From the NCBI GenBank assembly GCA_015523665.1, contig WAJX01000222.1:1-5922 (forward strand): a stretch of 5,922 nt of DNA, given 5' to 3'. Positions 4,585-5,922 of this stretch are shown piece after piece. The DNA comes from Ferroglobus sp. GTDB lineage: Archaea > Halobacteriota > Archaeoglobi > Archaeoglobales > Archaeoglobaceae. Below the pieces are notes generated by a model. That model did not search any database, was not told the DNA's origin, and worked only from the letters and a program-made list of their open reading frames with translations. The translations under genes were made by a program, and so were the position numbers. Each line of letters starts with the position of its first letter. The first letter of the stretch is position 1.

Positions 4585-5643
4585 TTATTTTGTATAAATG
4601 CTTACAATATCTCCATCTTCGAGTATATGTTCAAGTCCAACTCTCTGACCAGCAAATTTAACACTACTCCCCCAAACTTTGGCATACTTAAAGTTTTCAA
4701 TCATATCTCGATGCAATTTTTTACAAACATCTATCAATCTACTTCCCCTTTTCAAAATCATCGGCTCTTTCTCAACTTTTTTATTTGGTGGTTTAAGATA
4801 AACTCTTATAAAATCAAGCTTTCTATATATTTCATCTTTAAGCCTTTCAAGATTTATTCCTTTCTTAGCAGATACTGGAATAGCATTCTCAACTTTAATC
4901 GGCATTAGATCTATCTTATTTATAACACTTATAGAAGGGATGTAAACCCTATTTCCAATGATAGCATCTATGAGTCTTTCAATTGTTATATCTTCTCTAA
5001 TTAATATCTCACCATTATAAATTTTATACTCTTTTAGAATTTCCATAATCGTATCCCTATTCAAGGATATAGGAACTGTTGATTTTACTATCAGCCCACC
5101 ACTCGCTCTCTTCTTTATCACAACATCTGGTTTCTTTTCATCCAATCTTATCCCACCTTCATAAAGCTCTCTCTTTATAATATCTAATGTGTCAATTGTA
5201 AATACATCAGAAACTATTATCACGAGATCGGCATTTCTTATAACTGAAATAACCTCTCTCCCTCTTCCTCTACCTTTTGATGCTCCTTCAATTAATCCAG
5301 GGAGATCAATTACCTGTATCTTTGCCGAGTTATATTTAAGTATACCCGGTATTGGTTTTAGAGTTGTGAAATCATAATCTGCTACTTCACTTCTCGCTTT
5401 AGTTAACGCGTTTAATAGGGTTGATTTTCCAACCGAAGGGTAGCCAACAAGTACAACCGTCGCATCTCCCTCTTTTTTTATTGCAAACTGTTCTCCACTC
5501 TTCTTTTTCCTCTGCTTTTCCAGCTCATCTTTAAGTTTCGCAAGTTTAGCCTTAAGACGTCCTATGTGGTGTTCAGTAGCTTTGTTGTATGGTGTTCTCC
5601 TTATCTCCTCTTCGATCGATTTTATCTGCTCAACTATATTCAT
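4585..5643 (-). CDS. DRG-family GTPase (Obg superfamily) with TGS domain
   Basis: A 352-residue GTP-binding protein of the DRG family, which in archaea and eukaryotes is linked to ribosomes and translation. Residues 1-50 form a charged helical N-terminal region with coiled-coil character. The G domain follows: G1 GYPSVGKS (67-74), G2 around DFTTLKPIPG (91-100), G3 DLPG (113-116) followed by LIEGASKGRGRGRE, G4 NKID (242-245) and G5 SAK (258-260). Between G3 and G4 lies the S5D2-like insertion typical of DRG (about 165-235). The C-terminal TGS domain (about 279-351, IRVYLKPP to EDGDIVSIYT) is an RNA/protein-binding beta-grasp fold. All nucleotide-binding motifs are intact and the length is normal. 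An in-frame TGA two codons before the ATG fixes the start at 5643 or later. No Shine-Dalgarno is evident. It is divergent from the thermosome gene. Confidence 0.93.
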   Translation of the reverse strand: MNIVEQIKSIEEEIRRTPYNKATEHHIGRLKAKLAKLKDELEKQRKKKSGEQFAIKKEGDATVVLVGYPSVGKSTLLNALTKARSEVADYDFTTLKPIPGILKYNSAKIQVIDLPGLIEGASKGRGRGREVISVIRNADLVIIVSDVFTIDTLDIIKRELYEGGIRLDEKKPDVVIKKRASGGLIVKSTVPISLNRDTIMEILKEYKIYNGEILIREDITIERLIDAIIGNRVYIPSISVINKIDLMPIKVENAIPVSAKKGINLERLKDEIYRKLDFIRVYLKPPNKKVEKEPMILKRGSRLIDVCKKLHRDMIENFKYAKVWGSSVKFAGQRVGLEHILEDGDIVSIYTK

Positions 5644-5677
5644 TGCTCATACATGGTATGATAAGGAATAAAAACAT

Positions 5678-5686
5678 AATTTTTAA
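5678..5686 (-). promoter_or_regulatory. Weak candidate TATA box for the DRG GTPase
   Basis: TTAAAAATT on the minus strand is centred about 39 bases before the GTPase ATG, giving a leader of roughly 12 bases with no Shine-Dalgarno. Another T-rich stretch nearer the gene (about 5666-5674) would fit a leaderless start. I cannot choose between them. Confidence 0.25.
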
Positions 5687-5739
5687 TGTACTAAACCAAC
5701 AATTTTTATAATTATTTTCATATTTTTTAACCACAAAGC

Positions 5740-5746
5740 TTATATA
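5740..5746 (+). promoter_or_regulatory. Thermosome gene promoter (TATA box)
   Basis: TTATATA preceded by the purine-rich ACAAAGC, which could serve as BRE, is the clearest TATA box in the window. Its centre is 41 bases before the ATG, so transcription should begin near 5769 and give a leader of about 15 bases that just includes the Shine-Dalgarno. Confidence 0.6.
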
Positions 5747-5771
5747 GAAATTCTACTACACTCAAAAACTA

Positions 5772-5779
5772 GAGGTGAT
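5772..5779 (+). promoter_or_regulatory. Strong Shine-Dalgarno of the thermosome gene
   Basis: GAGGTGAT is a near-full match to the archaeal 16S rRNA 3' end and lies 4 bases before ATG 5784. It is the strongest ribosome-binding site in the window, as expected for an abundant chaperonin. Confidence 0.85.
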
Positions 5780-5783
5780 AACC

Positions 5784-5922
5784 ATGGCTACCTTACAAGG
5801 CCAACCCGTGCTTATATTAAAAGAGGGAACACAAAGGACTGTTGGTAGGGATGCTCAAAGGTTGAACATAATGGCAGCCCGTGTAATAGCTGAAGCTGTA
5901 AGAAGCACCCTTGGCCCAAGAG
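5784..5922 (+). CDS. Thermosome subunit (group II chaperonin), N-terminal part
   Basis: The first 46 codons of a thermosome subunit, cut by the right edge of the window. The thermosome is the archaeal double-ring, ATP-driven protein-folding chamber in the cytosol. The start reads [20 protein letters not shown], followed by [20 protein letters not shown] and STLGPR. GRDAQR-N-x-AA is the conserved first equatorial helix, and the STLGP element is the start of the nucleotide-binding loop (S/T-LGPxGMDK). The ATG is fixed by the Shine-Dalgarno and by the family's N-terminus. The intermediate and apical domains are outside the window. Which paralogous subunit (alpha, beta or gamma) it is cannot be told from this stretch. 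Confidence 0.95.
   Translation, partial: MATLQGQPVLILKEGTQRTVGRDAQRLNIMAARVIAEAVRSTLGPR

Noticed and set aside
4627..5377. Plus-strand frames at 4627-4908 and 5189-5377 inside the DRG GTPase gene
   Set aside because: Both are antisense to intact GTPase and TGS motifs and have no recognisable features.

Overview
The window looks like a piece of an AT-rich, probably thermophilic archaeal chromosome. The evidence is a thermosome (group II chaperonin) start, an archaeal/eukaryote-style seryl-tRNA synthetase motif 3, a DRG-type GTPase, an archaeal Thi4, a very GC-rich tRNA stem set in AT-rich surroundings, TATA-like promoters and both leaderless and Shine-Dalgarno starts. The thermosome N-terminus and the leaderless starts do not fix the phylum; a TACK-group or Archaeoglobus-like lineage is possible and I do not claim either.

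Layout from left to right. (1) 2-780, plus strand: the 3' end of serS, overlapping by 4 bases a flavodoxin-like gene. (2) 940-1014, minus strand: an intronless tRNA with anticodon CAT. (3) 1015-1512: about 500 bases without an intact gene, AT-only in part, holding an interrupted minus-strand frame that may be a gene remnant. (4) 1513-2205, minus strand: a YhhQ-type transporter of queuosine/archaeosine precursors. (5) 2426-4003, plus strand: a LysE-family exporter, a Thi4-type thiazole synthase with His at the catalytic Cys position, and a 46-residue protein with four CXXC pairs. (6) 4070-4489 (stop to 4492), plus strand: a small heat-shock protein (Hsp20). (7) 4585-5643, minus strand: a DRG-family GTPase with TGS domain. 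(8) 5784 to the right edge, plus strand: the first 46 codons of a thermosome subunit, divergent from the GTPase.

The genes are mostly housekeeping: translation (serS, tRNA, DRG GTPase), tRNA modification supply (YhhQ), thiamine synthesis (Thi4), redox (flavodoxin-like) and protein folding (Hsp20, thermosome). They do not form one pathway. A regular pattern is visible in the control sequences. For YhhQ, LysE, Thi4 and the zinc protein the TATA-like box is centred about 27 to 30 bases before the ATG with no Shine-Dalgarno, which predicts leaderless mRNAs. The two chaperone genes have TATA boxes 41 to 48 bases before the ATG and a Shine-Dalgarno in between. Perfect or near-perfect AT-only inverted repeats sit at several gene 3' ends.

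I see no CRISPR array, insertion sequence, prophage or obvious defence system. Nothing in the window is clearly an undescribed system; the best leads are the small zinc protein, the interrupted frame and the control-site patterns.
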